Positions 9,267 to 18,613 of a stretch of 42,706 nucleotides of DNA are shown piece after piece. Source of the DNA: Candidatus Kaiserbacteria bacterium (lineage in GTDB: Bacteria; Patescibacteriota; Minisyncoccia; Phycocordibacterales; UBA918); NCBI GenBank assembly GCA_016204695.1, contig JACQKD010000002.1:1-42706 (forward strand), read 5' to 3'. A program made the position numbers and the translations under genes. Below the pieces are notes generated by a model that was given only the letters and a program-made list of their open reading frames with translations, was not told where the DNA came from and searched no databases. Each line of letters opens with the position of its first letter. Position 1 is the first letter of the stretch.

Positions 9267-10313
9267 TTATGAAAGTTTTGTCACTTCCCATTCGACGACA
9301 ATTTCCGTCGCGTCAAAAATCTTTTGCGCGATATCGCGCGCGAACGTCTCAAGCTCCGCGCTTGTCGCATCACCGTAATTGACGACGACGAGCGCCTGTC
9401 CTTCGTATGTACCGACAGTGCCCGAGCGATATCCGCGTACATTCAGCACACGGTCAAGTATCCATCCGAGTGCGACTTTCACACCTTCGGGCGTCTTGTA
9501 GCCGGGCAACTCCGGAAAACGCTCAAGCAACGCGCTGAAATGTGCGTCGGAAATCGTGGGGTTTTTGAAAAAGGAGCCGGCCGTGCCGAGTACATTCCAA
9601 TCGGGAAACTTGCGCGAACGTATCGCGCACACCGCCGTGCGTATCTCCGTAAGCGTCGGCAGCTCGTTCGTTTTGTGCGCTTCATTCCATGCCGCCAAGT
9701 CGCGGTAATGGAGAACGGGAGCCGGTGTTTTGCTCAAGCGATATGTGACACGCGTCACAATGTACCGTTTGCCCTCCGCGTGCTTGAACAGCGAATCACG
9801 ATACCCGAAGAGACACGCGTCTCCGGTAAGTCGCACCGATGTATCCGTCTCCTTGTCGTACGCGTCCACAAACACGATGCGCTCCGCAACCTCCACGCCA
9901 TACGCGCCGATGTTTTGTATCGGTGTCGCGCCGACCGACCCGGGAATGCATGAGAGATTTTCAAGTCCCCACCACCCGCGCGACACCGCAAGCGCGACAA
10001 TGTCGTCAAACACTTCGCCCGCACCGATAGTGAGCAGTACCGCATCGCCCTCTTTGACGATTTCCCTCCCCGTGATGTGATTGTGAATGACAAGCCCGCG
10101 TACGCCCGCATCCGCCACGAACACGTTTGACCCGCCGCCGAGTACCGTAACCGGAAATTTTTTTGCTTTCGCCCACTGTACCGCTTTTCGCAATTTCTCT
10201 ATGTTCTCCACGCTTGTAAAATACTCCGCCGCTCCGCCAATATGAAAGGTGGTATAGGGCGCGAGCGGCACCTGCTCTTCTATGGAAATATCTCCCCGTG
10301 TTTCCTCATTCAT
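9267..10313 (-). CDS. murB: UDP-N-acetylenolpyruvoylglucosamine reductase
   Basis: PLAPYTTFHIGGAAEYFTSV, VLGGGSNVFVAD, LSCIPGSVGATPIQNIGAYGVE; start MNEETRGD chosen over upstream extension. Confidence 0.95.
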   Translation of the reverse strand: MNEETRGDISIEEQVPLAPYTTFHIGGAAEYFTSVENIEKLRKAVQWAKAKKFPVTVLGGGSNVFVADAGVRGLVIHNHITGREIVKEGDAVLLTIGAGEVFDDIVALAVSRGWWGLENLSCIPGSVGATPIQNIGAYGVEVAERIVFVDAYDKETDTSVRLTGDACLFGYRDSLFKHAEGKRYIVTRVTYRLSKTPAPVLHYRDLAAWNEAHKTNELPTLTEIRTAVCAIRSRKFPDWNVLGTAGSFFKNPTISDAHFSALLERFPELPGYKTPEGVKVALGWILDRVLNVRGYRSGTVGTYEGQALVVVNYGDATSAELETFARDIAQKIFDATEIVVEWEVTKLS

Positions 10314-10479
10314 AGGTCGCGCTTCTTTCCCCGCCACGGCGCATCTTTGAAAAACGTAGCCAAACGTCGTTTTTGTAGAGGGAGAAACAGTTCTGATTTG
10401 AGCGCCATGACTTTCATTACAGGAGAAACATACAACGTTCATCTCCATGTATGGCCGGCGGATGCGAGCTCCAAATAAG

Positions 10480-10669
10480 TGAAAGTCTATATTGTGAGTG
10501 CCGCCGCCAGCCGTACACAAAGACGAACTATACGAAAATATAACACACCGCACGCGAGCATCCTACAAAAGCAAAAGTCCCCACCCCGGGGACCTCTGCC
10601 TAGACTTTCACATCCGGTGCCGACACAAATCGGCACTCACACGCATAGTATACCGCCGGTGTAGAGTTT
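10480..10669 (-). promoter_or_regulatory. Structured murB leader: promoter, hairpin, terminator-like stem, long-range pseudoknot pairing
   Basis: Minus: TTGCAA-16nt-TATACT, predicted TSS about 10640; GTGCCGA/TCGGCAC hairpin; GTCCCC/GGGGAC stem then CTTTTGCTTTTG; crossing 10-bp and 11-bp complementary segments. Confidence 0.5.
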
Positions 10670-10689
10670 TGCAAACAAACACTGTCGCA

Positions 10690-11226
10690 TTAATCAATCT
10701 TCCGAACACACTGAACATAATTAGCAGGACTGCCCGGCCAAAGATACCCCGCGCCGCAAGTACCGCCAGGTTCCATCAACCAGTTAAGATACGCCCCGGT
10801 ACCACCCGCCTGAACCCCGGCATCCCAAGGGTTTATGTACAAAAACCCGCCATAACCTCGAGTGTTATCGCTCGGGTCTGTCGGCTTTTGAGATAAGACC
10901 GGAGCGAGGAACGTATCCACTGTCCCATTTGCCCCATACCCAGCCCAATTTTGATAGCATGTTGCGCCCACACATACCCAACCGCCACCAGTACTTGGGA
11001 ACGAACCGCTAGAATCGAGGCTCACATTAAACGCCTTATAGAGCGTATCTATACCCGCAAGTCGCGTCGCATTTCGCGCCTTGACACGCGCAGAATTGAG
11101 CGATGCCATCACTACGCTTGCCAACAGTCCGATGACTGCAATAACAACAAGAAGCTCTATCAAAGTGAAGCCTCCTTGCAGACTTGCTTTGATCGTGTTT
11201 GGGCGATTCGATAGTGACAGCCCCAT
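10690..11226 (-). CDS. Type IV pilin / type II pseudopilin-like protein
   Basis: Class III prepilin signal GGFTLIELLVVIAVIGLLASVVMASLNSARVKARNATR. Confidence 0.9.
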   Translation of the reverse strand: MGLSLSNRPNTIKASLQGGFTLIELLVVIAVIGLLASVVMASLNSARVKARNATRLAGIDTLYKAFNVSLDSSGSFPSTGGGWVCVGATCYQNWAGYGANGTVDTFLAPVLSQKPTDPSDNTRGYGGFLYINPWDAGVQAGGTGAYLNWLMEPGGTCGAGYLWPGSPANYVQCVRKID

Positions 11227-11269
11227 TACGCACGATTATACCGTCTGCGCCTGAAATCACGCAATGACA

Positions 11270-13561
11270 CTATTCACCAGCCCTCGGTTTTGTTCGGCTT
11301 GGCGACGCACTCATCTCCCGTATCAGCTGTTCGGCCTGCGGCCTGAAGCCGGAAATATCGTTAGCCGCCGACCGCAAGGTGCCGATAGCGCCGGTCGTGT
11401 CGCCCGACTCGCGCTGTACGGTCGCCTTCAAGATCCGCAACTGCGGATCGGACGGGGACTTCTCTATGCGCGCATCAAGCAGAGACAGGACGATATCGTA
11501 GTGTTTCAATACATAGTGCGTTTCGAGGATCACATCGCTCTCCCGGTACAACGCGTCGTAAGGGGGCGCCGACAATTCGGAGACGAGTGCCGCATCGTCC
11601 GCGTAGAGCGCCGCAACAATGTAGTACATGCGAGCGTCGCCATATTCGGGAGCAAGCTCAAAGGCCTTTTTGAATGTTTCTTTCGCCCTCACATAATCTC
11701 CTTGATCAATATGGAGTGAACCGATATCAAACAACGTACGCTGTTTGTTCGGCGACAAACGCTCGACTACTGCAAATTGTTCCAGCGCTTTTTCTTTTTC
11801 CCCGATGATTTTGTAAAACGCGCCGAGAAACGCATGCATGCGCGCTTGATTCGGCTGTTCCTGAACCTGTCTCTGCAACTCCGACTCCGCAAGACCGATA
11901 AATGCGAGCTTGATCGACACGCTCGCGCGCGGATCGACATAGACCCGCTCCGCCACCAAGGCGAGTTGTTCACGAATCTCCTGGTTGGCAAACGATCCGC
12001 GCGCGAGCGCGCTCTTAAACTCTCCCAATCCTCCCGCAAGCAATGCGTCATAGCTTACGAGCGCCCCGCCATTTGTCTTACTTGCGATATCCATCCACTC
12101 GAACGCATCCAAAATATCCTTCGCCGCGGCCATGGAGGGAACATTGACAAAATAGAGGGAGAGACACAGCGCCGCCGTGACGAGCGGCAGTGCGACCCGT
12201 TCCACCACATCCGCGCGTATATCCACGCTCCTCTTGGGGACGGTAGTGTGCGGCACTTCCCGCACAAGACGGGCGTGCAAGAATGCGAGCAGTGTCGCAA
12301 AGAGGAAATAGCTGATGAGATTGTCAAAGACGGCTATGTTGTGTATCCCGTAACCGACAAAGAGACCGATGAACAAGGAACGCTCCGCGATGGAAAAGTA
12401 TTCCCGCCCGCCGGACGTATTCGGCTTGCATGCAAGGGAATAGAGTGCCGCGATCCATATCCACAGATACGCCGCAAATCCGATCATCCCGCCCGCGATC
12501 AGCCAGTCGAGCGCGATGTTATGCACCCGATCAAACCACGGCTCCTGTGCGTAGAGGGACGGCTTGTAGTGGGCATCGAACACATAGTCGAAATTACTCT
12601 GACCCCACCCGAGAAGCGGCCGTTCCTTGACGCCTTCAAGTGCGAGATTCCAGATCGTTGATCGGGTCGAGAGTGCATCTTTCAACGAAAAGATCGAGGC
12701 GACCCGGCCGAGAATGGGACTCTGCTCTACAAACGGCGTATAACGGACCATGTAAAATATCCCGGTGAGAACAAGGACCGCCGTAACGCCGACAATCCCC
12801 GATCTCCGCACGACGGTGTTGCCTTTTGAAAAAACCAACGCGTACACACCTGCCGCCAAAAGGCCGGCCGCAAGCCCGAGTATCGTACCCCGCGTCCCGG
12901 TCTGCACGACCAAGAACATACAGATGAGTGCGAGCGTGCTGTAGAGCACGCGCAGACCGTTGCGCTTTGCCCGCGCGAAGAGGTGCAGTGCGATGAAAAC
13001 ATGAAAAAGCAGATACACGGCCAAATAGATGGCGTTACCGAGTCCCGCTTCAATGCGCACGCCTCCTTGGGCGATTTTGAGCACCCCGGCTATCTGCAGG
13101 AGACCGACGGCCGATACGAGTGAGGCGGCGGCAAGCGATGTATTGAAGAACCGATTCCACCAAACCTCACTGTTGAAAACACTGCCGACCACAATGAAGT
13201 AGAGGAGAAGATGAATAAGTGTTACCCATCCCTCCATGCGTTCATAATTGCTCCAGAGACTTTTTGCAGGTGTCTCGCCGAGAAGATCGGCGAGGAATAT
13301 CACGAAGACAAAAGCCGCAAGCGATGCAAATATCCACGAAAACCGCGGCCGGTACGCTTTCTCGTAGAGCGCAAGGAGCACCCACGCCGCAAATACCACC
13401 TCGACGATGATACGAAATACGAAATTCTTGCCCGTGATGTACGGGAAAAAGAACTGGCCGACGAACCAGCCTACGGGAAATCTCGGATCCGGCGCCAAGA
13501 GCGGCACGAACGGCAAGAGAAATATCCCCGCGATCACAATCCACTTCAGCGCGTCGCGCAT
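11270..13561 (-). CDS. O-antigen ligase/polymerase-like membrane protein with C-terminal TPR region
   Basis: Many TM segments, ligase-type loop (LLGWGQSNFDYVFDAHYKP), C-terminal TPR; ATG at 13561 (MRDALKW) preferred over TTG at 13570. Confidence 0.85.
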   Translation of the reverse strand: MRDALKWIVIAGIFLLPFVPLLAPDPRFPVGWFVGQFFFPYITGKNFVFRIIVEVVFAAWVLLALYEKAYRPRFSWIFASLAAFVFVIFLADLLGETPAKSLWSNYERMEGWVTLIHLLLYFIVVGSVFNSEVWWNRFFNTSLAAASLVSAVGLLQIAGVLKIAQGGVRIEAGLGNAIYLAVYLLFHVFIALHLFARAKRNGLRVLYSTLALICMFLVVQTGTRGTILGLAAGLLAAGVYALVFSKGNTVVRRSGIVGVTAVLVLTGIFYMVRYTPFVEQSPILGRVASIFSLKDALSTRSTIWNLALEGVKERPLLGWGQSNFDYVFDAHYKPSLYAQEPWFDRVHNIALDWLIAGGMIGFAAYLWIWIAALYSLACKPNTSGGREYFSIAERSLFIGLFVGYGIHNIAVFDNLISYFLFATLLAFLHARLVREVPHTTVPKRSVDIRADVVERVALPLVTAALCLSLYFVNVPSMAAAKDILDAFEWMDIASKTNGGALVSYDALLAGGLGEFKSALARGSFANQEIREQLALVAERVYVDPRASVSIKLAFIGLAESELQRQVQEQPNQARMHAFLGAFYKIIGEKEKALEQFAVVERLSPNKQRTLFDIGSLHIDQGDYVRAKETFKKAFELAPEYGDARMYYIVAALYADDAALVSELSAPPYDALYRESDVILETHYVLKHYDIVLSLLDARIEKSPSDPQLRILKATVQRESGDTTGAIGTLRSAANDISGFRPQAEQLIREMSASPSRTKPRAGE

Positions 13562-13608
13562 ACGGCCCAACTATATCACGGGCACTCCTTCTGATACCAT
13601 TACGGCAC

Positions 13609-14898
13609 ATGCACGAATCGATCAAACAACAAACCCTCAACGTCCTCTCAAAAGGCGGACGGCACCTCAACATAGACATGGTCTTCCTGGGAAAAGGCGG
13701 TTTCTGGCTTGGTCTTGGGCAGGTGTCGTCTTCTCTTTCTGGCCTTATCGTATCGGTGGTGCTCGCGAATGTTTTGCCGCAAGAGACATTCGGCACATAT
13801 AAATTCATCCTCTCGCTTGCGGCGATTATCGCCGTACCTGCGCTTGCGGGACTGAACACCGCACTGATACGAGCTCTCGCGCAAGGATATGACGGGACGA
13901 TACGCGCGGTATTGCATCGCAAGCTCGTGTGGGGCGCCGTCGCGTTTTTCCTCGGAATCGGCATAGGAACCTACTACGCCCTACACGGCAACACGGCACT
14001 CGCGAACGCCGTGTTTATCGCCGCGGCATTCGTCCCTCTGATGGAAATCGGCAATCTCTACAGCGCCATCCTGGTCGGCACGCAACAACTCGCGCGCCAT
14101 GCGCGATACACAGTGGTGCTCTACGCTATTGCGACCATACTCATTTCCGGCGTCGCACTGATGACCGACAATCTGTATGCCGTACTCCTTGCCTACTTCG
14201 GCTGGTGGGCGGCCGGCAGAACCTTCCTGCTGTATCTGACCCTACGGACATCCGCTCAAAAAACAAACGCCGTCTCATCCGAAGCGCTCTCGCTCGGGAC
14301 ACACTTGAGCATCATCGGCATCCTCGACATCATCGCGTCCCACATTGACCAGCTGGTCCTCTTTCATTTCCTCGGCCCGCTTGCCGTCGCCCGTTACGCC
14401 ATCGCGGCCGCCCCGGTCTTGCACATCGTCGGCTTCGTCCAGGTACTGAAGCCCCTTGCCGTCACCAAATTTGCAGGAAACAAAACACCCATGACACGCG
14501 CTTCCTATTTTCATAAGCTTGTCTTCTCGGCCGGAACACTCTTCCTCGCGGCCCTCTGTTACATACTCATCGCTCCTTTTTTGTTCCAGCTCTTGTTCCC
14601 CGGATACCTCGATGCGGTTGTATATACGCAGGTGTTGAGCATCGCCGTCATCGGCGGCATCTCGGCACTCAACTCGTCAATACTTGTATCACTGAACGCA
14701 ACACGGGAACTCTACCTCCAATCGCTCGCAAGCGATGCGGTACAAATCGTGCTCATAGCATTCGGCGCGTATGCATTCGGACTCTGGGGAGTACTCATCG
14801 CCTTTGTCACTGCAAAATTGTTCTCTCTCGTTTTCGGAACCGTCCAGACATCCATTCTTCTCTCGAAGAGAAACGGAACACACCAAGCACCTGTCTGA
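13609..14898 (+). CDS. Polysaccharide flippase (Wzx/MATE-like)
   Basis: About 12 hydrophobic helices, GQVSSSLSGLIVSVVLANVLPQETFGTYKFILSLAAI. Confidence 0.85.
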   Translation: MHESIKQQTLNVLSKGGRHLNIDMVFLGKGGFWLGLGQVSSSLSGLIVSVVLANVLPQETFGTYKFILSLAAIIAVPALAGLNTALIRALAQGYDGTIRAVLHRKLVWGAVAFFLGIGIGTYYALHGNTALANAVFIAAAFVPLMEIGNLYSAILVGTQQLARHARYTVVLYAIATILISGVALMTDNLYAVLLAYFGWWAAGRTFLLYLTLRTSAQKTNAVSSEALSLGTHLSIIGILDIIASHIDQLVLFHFLGPLAVARYAIAAAPVLHIVGFVQVLKPLAVTKFAGNKTPMTRASYFHKLVFSAGTLFLAALCYILIAPFLFQLLFPGYLDAVVYTQVLSIAVIGGISALNSSILVSLNATRELYLQSLASDAVQIVLIAFGAYAFGLWGVLIAFVTAKLFSLVFGTVQTSILLSKRNGTHQAPV

Positions 14899-14907
14899 AA
14901 AGAATGA

Positions 14908-15537
14908 CTATTTCCTCGCCACAAGGAAATATCCGAGCGGGATGCGTTTATTGAGCGCACGATACCTCTGTGACAATCGAAGAAACGCTCTGTCCATTCC
15001 CTTGCATGTGTACTTGAAAACTTCCTTGAGAAAACGAGTCGGGACGGCTCCTCCCACGGTTTGAAAAAGGAACGAGCAAAGTCCGAAGCCGAGCTCCTCT
15101 ACAGACACTTCCTTGAAACCGCTCTCGCGACAGAGCCGTTCAAGCGCCGAGCGAGTATAGCGGAAATAATCGTCCGGAGAAGCGTGAATCTGAAACAAGA
15201 ACGGAACGGAAACGACCAGCGTGCCGCCCGGCTTCAGCACCCGCGCGGATTCGCGGAATGCGTTATGAAAATGATACAGATGCTCGAAGAGATTGAGCGA
15301 CAGCACATGGTCGTAGGTCTCGTCCGCAATCGGCCATACCGCCTCCGCATCAAAGACCATGTCACAATCGTACGCAGGGTCGATGTTTGTCGTCGTAATG
15401 CGCTCCGGCTTCCGAAGCAGTTCATGGTATCCCGAGCGCTTGCTTCCGCCGATGTCAAGAACGCTTCCGCGAAACGGCGTTCGCGACAATCTCGCGTATT
15501 CCTCCTCCCGCAGAATTGAGTAACTGGCATTGCTCAT
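14908..15537 (-). CDS. Class I SAM-dependent methyltransferase
   Basis: GSVLDIGGSKRSGYH, YDHVLSLNLFEHLYHFHNAFRESARVLKPGGTLVVSVPF. Confidence 0.85.
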   Translation of the reverse strand: MSNASYSILREEEYARLSRTPFRGSVLDIGGSKRSGYHELLRKPERITTTNIDPAYDCDMVFDAEAVWPIADETYDHVLSLNLFEHLYHFHNAFRESARVLKPGGTLVVSVPFLFQIHASPDDYFRYTRSALERLCRESGFKEVSVEELGFGLCSFLFQTVGGAVPTRFLKEVFKYTCKGMDRAFLRLSQRYRALNKRIPLGYFLVARK

Positions 15538-16208
15538 GGTTTTTTCTCTGTACAAAAGAGCAGTGAGTGCGCAAACGGCATTTGCGCCGCACGGATGGGA
15601 ATCCAGCTGAATTTTTTTGAAAGAATGGGCCTGATTTCTGTTATGACAAACTCTTTTTCAAGCAGTCGCTTGAATTCGCGCCACCAAAAATGATTGATAT
15701 GCGTCGGGTCCTGAAGCGGCGTTCCGCGTTTCGTACCGAGCACGAGACGCATCCTGTTTTGCAGACTGAACGCGTGCGGAATGGAGCCGACGAGCATGCC
15801 GCCCGGCTTCAGGACAGCCGCTATTTTTTCGAGCACGACCTCGGGATAATAGAGATGCTCGATAACTTCAGCCGCGACAACCACATCAAATCCGCCAGCC
15901 GGCGGATTTTTCGGAATCTCATCCCACGGCCCGTTGAGGTCTGTGTGAAGCGTTCGTATGCCGAGCGTCTGTTCCGCGTGCGCAAGCGCCACACGGTCCA
16001 CATCGACTCCGAGCACATCATTCCCCTCCCGATACCACGCGGTCAAAGCGCCGTCGCGACAACCGACATCAAGTACGTTCTTTCCCGTGCCGACACACCG
16101 TTTGAGAAAACTTCCCCGTTCCTCTCCAAGCATCACAAACCCATCCCCCCGCCTCGTCTCGTGGTGATGGCGGTATATTTGTTCAATGCCGGTCGTGCCG
16201 TTTTCCAT
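15534..16208 (-). CDS. Class I SAM-dependent methyltransferase
   Basis: GKNVLDVGCRDGALTAWY, FDVVVAAEVIEHLYYPEVVLEKIAAVLKPGGMLVGSIPH. Confidence 0.88.
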   Translation of the reverse strand: MENGTTGIEQIYRHHHETRRGDGFVMLGEERGSFLKRCVGTGKNVLDVGCRDGALTAWYREGNDVLGVDVDRVALAHAEQTLGIRTLHTDLNGPWDEIPKNPPAGGFDVVVAAEVIEHLYYPEVVLEKIAAVLKPGGMLVGSIPHAFSLQNRMRLVLGTKRGTPLQDPTHINHFWWREFKRLLEKEFVITEIRPILSKKFSWIPIRAAQMPFAHSLLFCTEKKP

Positions 16209-16232
16209 AATCGTATATGCGCACCTACTATA

Positions 16233-17345
16233 CTACCGTTCGGATAAAAACTCATGGGTCGCGGCGACCACTCGCTCGACGCTGAACTCCTGAAGTTTTT
16301 TCTTTCCTCCGTCCGCAAGTTTCTGTGCAAGATGCTTGTCTGCAAGAACGTTGAGTACCGCGGTTTTGAGTCCGGCGGTATCATGGAGCGGAACGACAAG
16401 ACCGCTCATGCCGTCATCAATCACGCCCGCATTGCCTTCAATGTCGGTAGTCACGATCGGCGTCCCCGAGGCCATGACTTCGAGCAACTGATTTGAAAAC
16501 CCTTCGTAGCGGGTGTTGAGTACGAAGACGTCTGCGGCGCGCAAGTATCGCATAAGCATACCTTTTTCGAGTCGTCCGGTAAAAAACACCCGTTGTGTCA
16601 GATGCCGCTCCACAACCATACGCCGGAGCGTTTCGGCATCCGGCCCGTCACCGATAATATACAGCACAAAGTCGGGAACGGCTTTAAGTATTTCCGGCAC
16701 AACCTCGATGAGCTCCGCGAAACCCTTCCACGGCACGAGCCGACCGGCGCTCACCGCAACCGTACCCGATATGCCCAGTGACTCGCGTTCCGCCTGTCTG
16801 CCGACAGTCGCGGGGATTCCGGAAAAGCCGTTCGGAATAACGCTGACTCGTTCCGGCGCGATTCCCCAGCATGAAACAATTTTTTTCATGAACGCACCTT
16901 GTACTGCGACGCGCTTGGCGCATCGTGCCACCGCACGTTCTATCCATCGGAACATCGTTACCATCGGATGCCGTGCTCCATTCCCGCAGGCAAACTCTTC
17001 AAGCGAAGCCGTGACGCCGAAACGGAGCGTACCCTGCTCCCACGCATAATCTCCCCCCACGCGGAGAAAGAACGGTTTGCGAAGCATCTTCGCGGCGACA
17101 AGCGCGGGTACGCCGACCGATACGGGGTCTTGCGCGAATATGACATCCGCGTCTTTTGCCCTCCGCAGACACTTCGCGAAATATGCGACATGGCGAACGA
17201 CCTTCGGCAGATACCGTACATCTTTGAATGGAAGTACGGAAACGTCATATCCGTATTTCGGCAGATGCTCCTCAAGCATCTTCGTGTATGTTGCCGGTCC
17301 GCCGATGTCCGGAGGATATACTCCCGTGGCGATAAGAATCTTCAT
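16233..17345 (-). CDS. Glycosyltransferase family 4
   Basis: MKILIATGVYPPDIGGPATYTKMLEEHLPKYG; EGFSNQLLEVMASGTPIVTTDIEGNAGVI. Confidence 0.9.
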   Translation of the reverse strand: MKILIATGVYPPDIGGPATYTKMLEEHLPKYGYDVSVLPFKDVRYLPKVVRHVAYFAKCLRRAKDADVIFAQDPVSVGVPALVAAKMLRKPFFLRVGGDYAWEQGTLRFGVTASLEEFACGNGARHPMVTMFRWIERAVARCAKRVAVQGAFMKKIVSCWGIAPERVSVIPNGFSGIPATVGRQAERESLGISGTVAVSAGRLVPWKGFAELIEVVPEILKAVPDFVLYIIGDGPDAETLRRMVVERHLTQRVFFTGRLEKGMLMRYLRAADVFVLNTRYEGFSNQLLEVMASGTPIVTTDIEGNAGVIDDGMSGLVVPLHDTAGLKTAVLNVLADKHLAQKLADGGKKKLQEFSVERVVAATHEFLSER

Positions 17346-18411
17346 ATATTTTTTGACACTATCCCGAGGATGCGGGGAATAAGTTTTTCGAGACTATGCT
17401 CCGTGCGCACTTTTTCCGCAAGCGCCGCAACGATGTCTTGCCGGTCGGGCGCGCGATGAAGCTCAAGAATTCTCTCGGCAAGCAGAGCCGCATCGCCCTC
17501 CGGGAACATCAGACGGTCGGCGTATGCGCCCAAGATATGTTTGAATGCCGGATTGCAAGTGACGAGCGGCAAGCCCGAGACGAGTCCTTCGAGTCCCGCC
17601 TTGTCCAAACTCCCCGTTGCGCTTGCGTTTACAAACATGTCCGCCGCCCAGAGATACTCGGGAAGCACATCGTGCGCGACACCGCCGGTGAATACGACGA
17701 CATCCGTCAGGCCAAGCGCTCCGATACGCTCTTGGAGTGACGCGTAATACGCGGGGTCTGCGCCGGTATCTCCGACAAGCGTAACGAAGAATCGTTCTCC
17801 GCGTGCATTGAGTATGCCCGCCGCAGTGATAAGCACCTCGCAGTGTTTGACCGGCGAGATTCTTCCGGCATAGAATATGCGGATGAGCTCGGAACGGTAG
17901 CCGGACGCGCGGCGCGTAAATCGTTTGGTGTCTATCCCCTGTCCGACGACACGCACTTTCCCGCTCGAAATACGGAACCCTTCCGGCGTCGAAGTCACCA
18001 CCGCATGCGCCAGCGTTTCGGCAAGCCGCAGCGACGCGGATGTTGCCCCGTGCGCATACCAGAGCACGACGCGCTTCTTCCACGCCCGCCAGAAGATGCC
18101 GCCGAGCAGTACGTATATCTGATTCATATGGACAAAGACCGCATCATACTGCCGGCGATATTTCCAGATGTATAAGAAAAAACGAGCGAGGTAGCGGAGG
18201 CGTGTGTTAATGTGGGGTGAATTTTCTCACGCCTCCGCTCTTTCCCCAGCGACAATACCGTCACGTTCTCCGGAAGCGAATGCTCACCCTCAAACAGGCA
18301 CACCACAATCACTCGCTCGCAGTGCCGGGCGAACTCCGCAATCCACTCATGAAAAAACCCGAGCGTGGGATCGCCCCGATCCACCGTCTGGGTGCATATA
18401 AGCAATTTCAT
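17342..18411 (-). pseudogene. Glycosyltransferase split by a -1 frameshift at an A4 run (18222-18225); both halves otherwise intact
   Basis: MKLLICTQTVDRGDPTLGFFHEWIAEFARHCERVIVVCL...VLSLGKERRREK continues in another frame as NSPHINTRLRYLARFFLYIWKYRRQYDAVFVHMNQIYVLLGG...; one extra A restores one ORF. Confidence 0.75.
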
Positions 18412-18425
18412 ACGGAACCCGTGTT

Positions 18426-18613
18426 AGAACCTGTCTCAAATCTCATCGCAATCCAAAGTCCGGCAACATATGAGCGAAAATCGTGCGGAGGGAGGAGGTG
18501 AATCGGGATTCATCGACGACCGACAAGCGATTTGCAGCCATATGTTGCCGGACGACGATGCGAAATGAGTAATAACAGATTGTCTTCTCATGGTGAGATT
18601 TGAGACAGGTTCT
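18426..18613. mobile_element. MITE-like non-coding element with 20-bp perfect TIRs
   Basis: AGAACCTGTCTCAAATCTCA ... TGAGATTTGAGACAGGTTCT; inner IR TCCGGCAACATATG / CATATGTTGCCGGA; abuts stop codon of the 18613-20007 gene. Confidence 0.7.

Noticed and set aside
18124-18411. Canonical -1 programmed frameshift in the split glycosyltransferase
   Set aside because: No in-frame X XXY YYZ slippery heptamer with a downstream stem; the A-run is inside the hairpin loop, so an indel or error is simpler.
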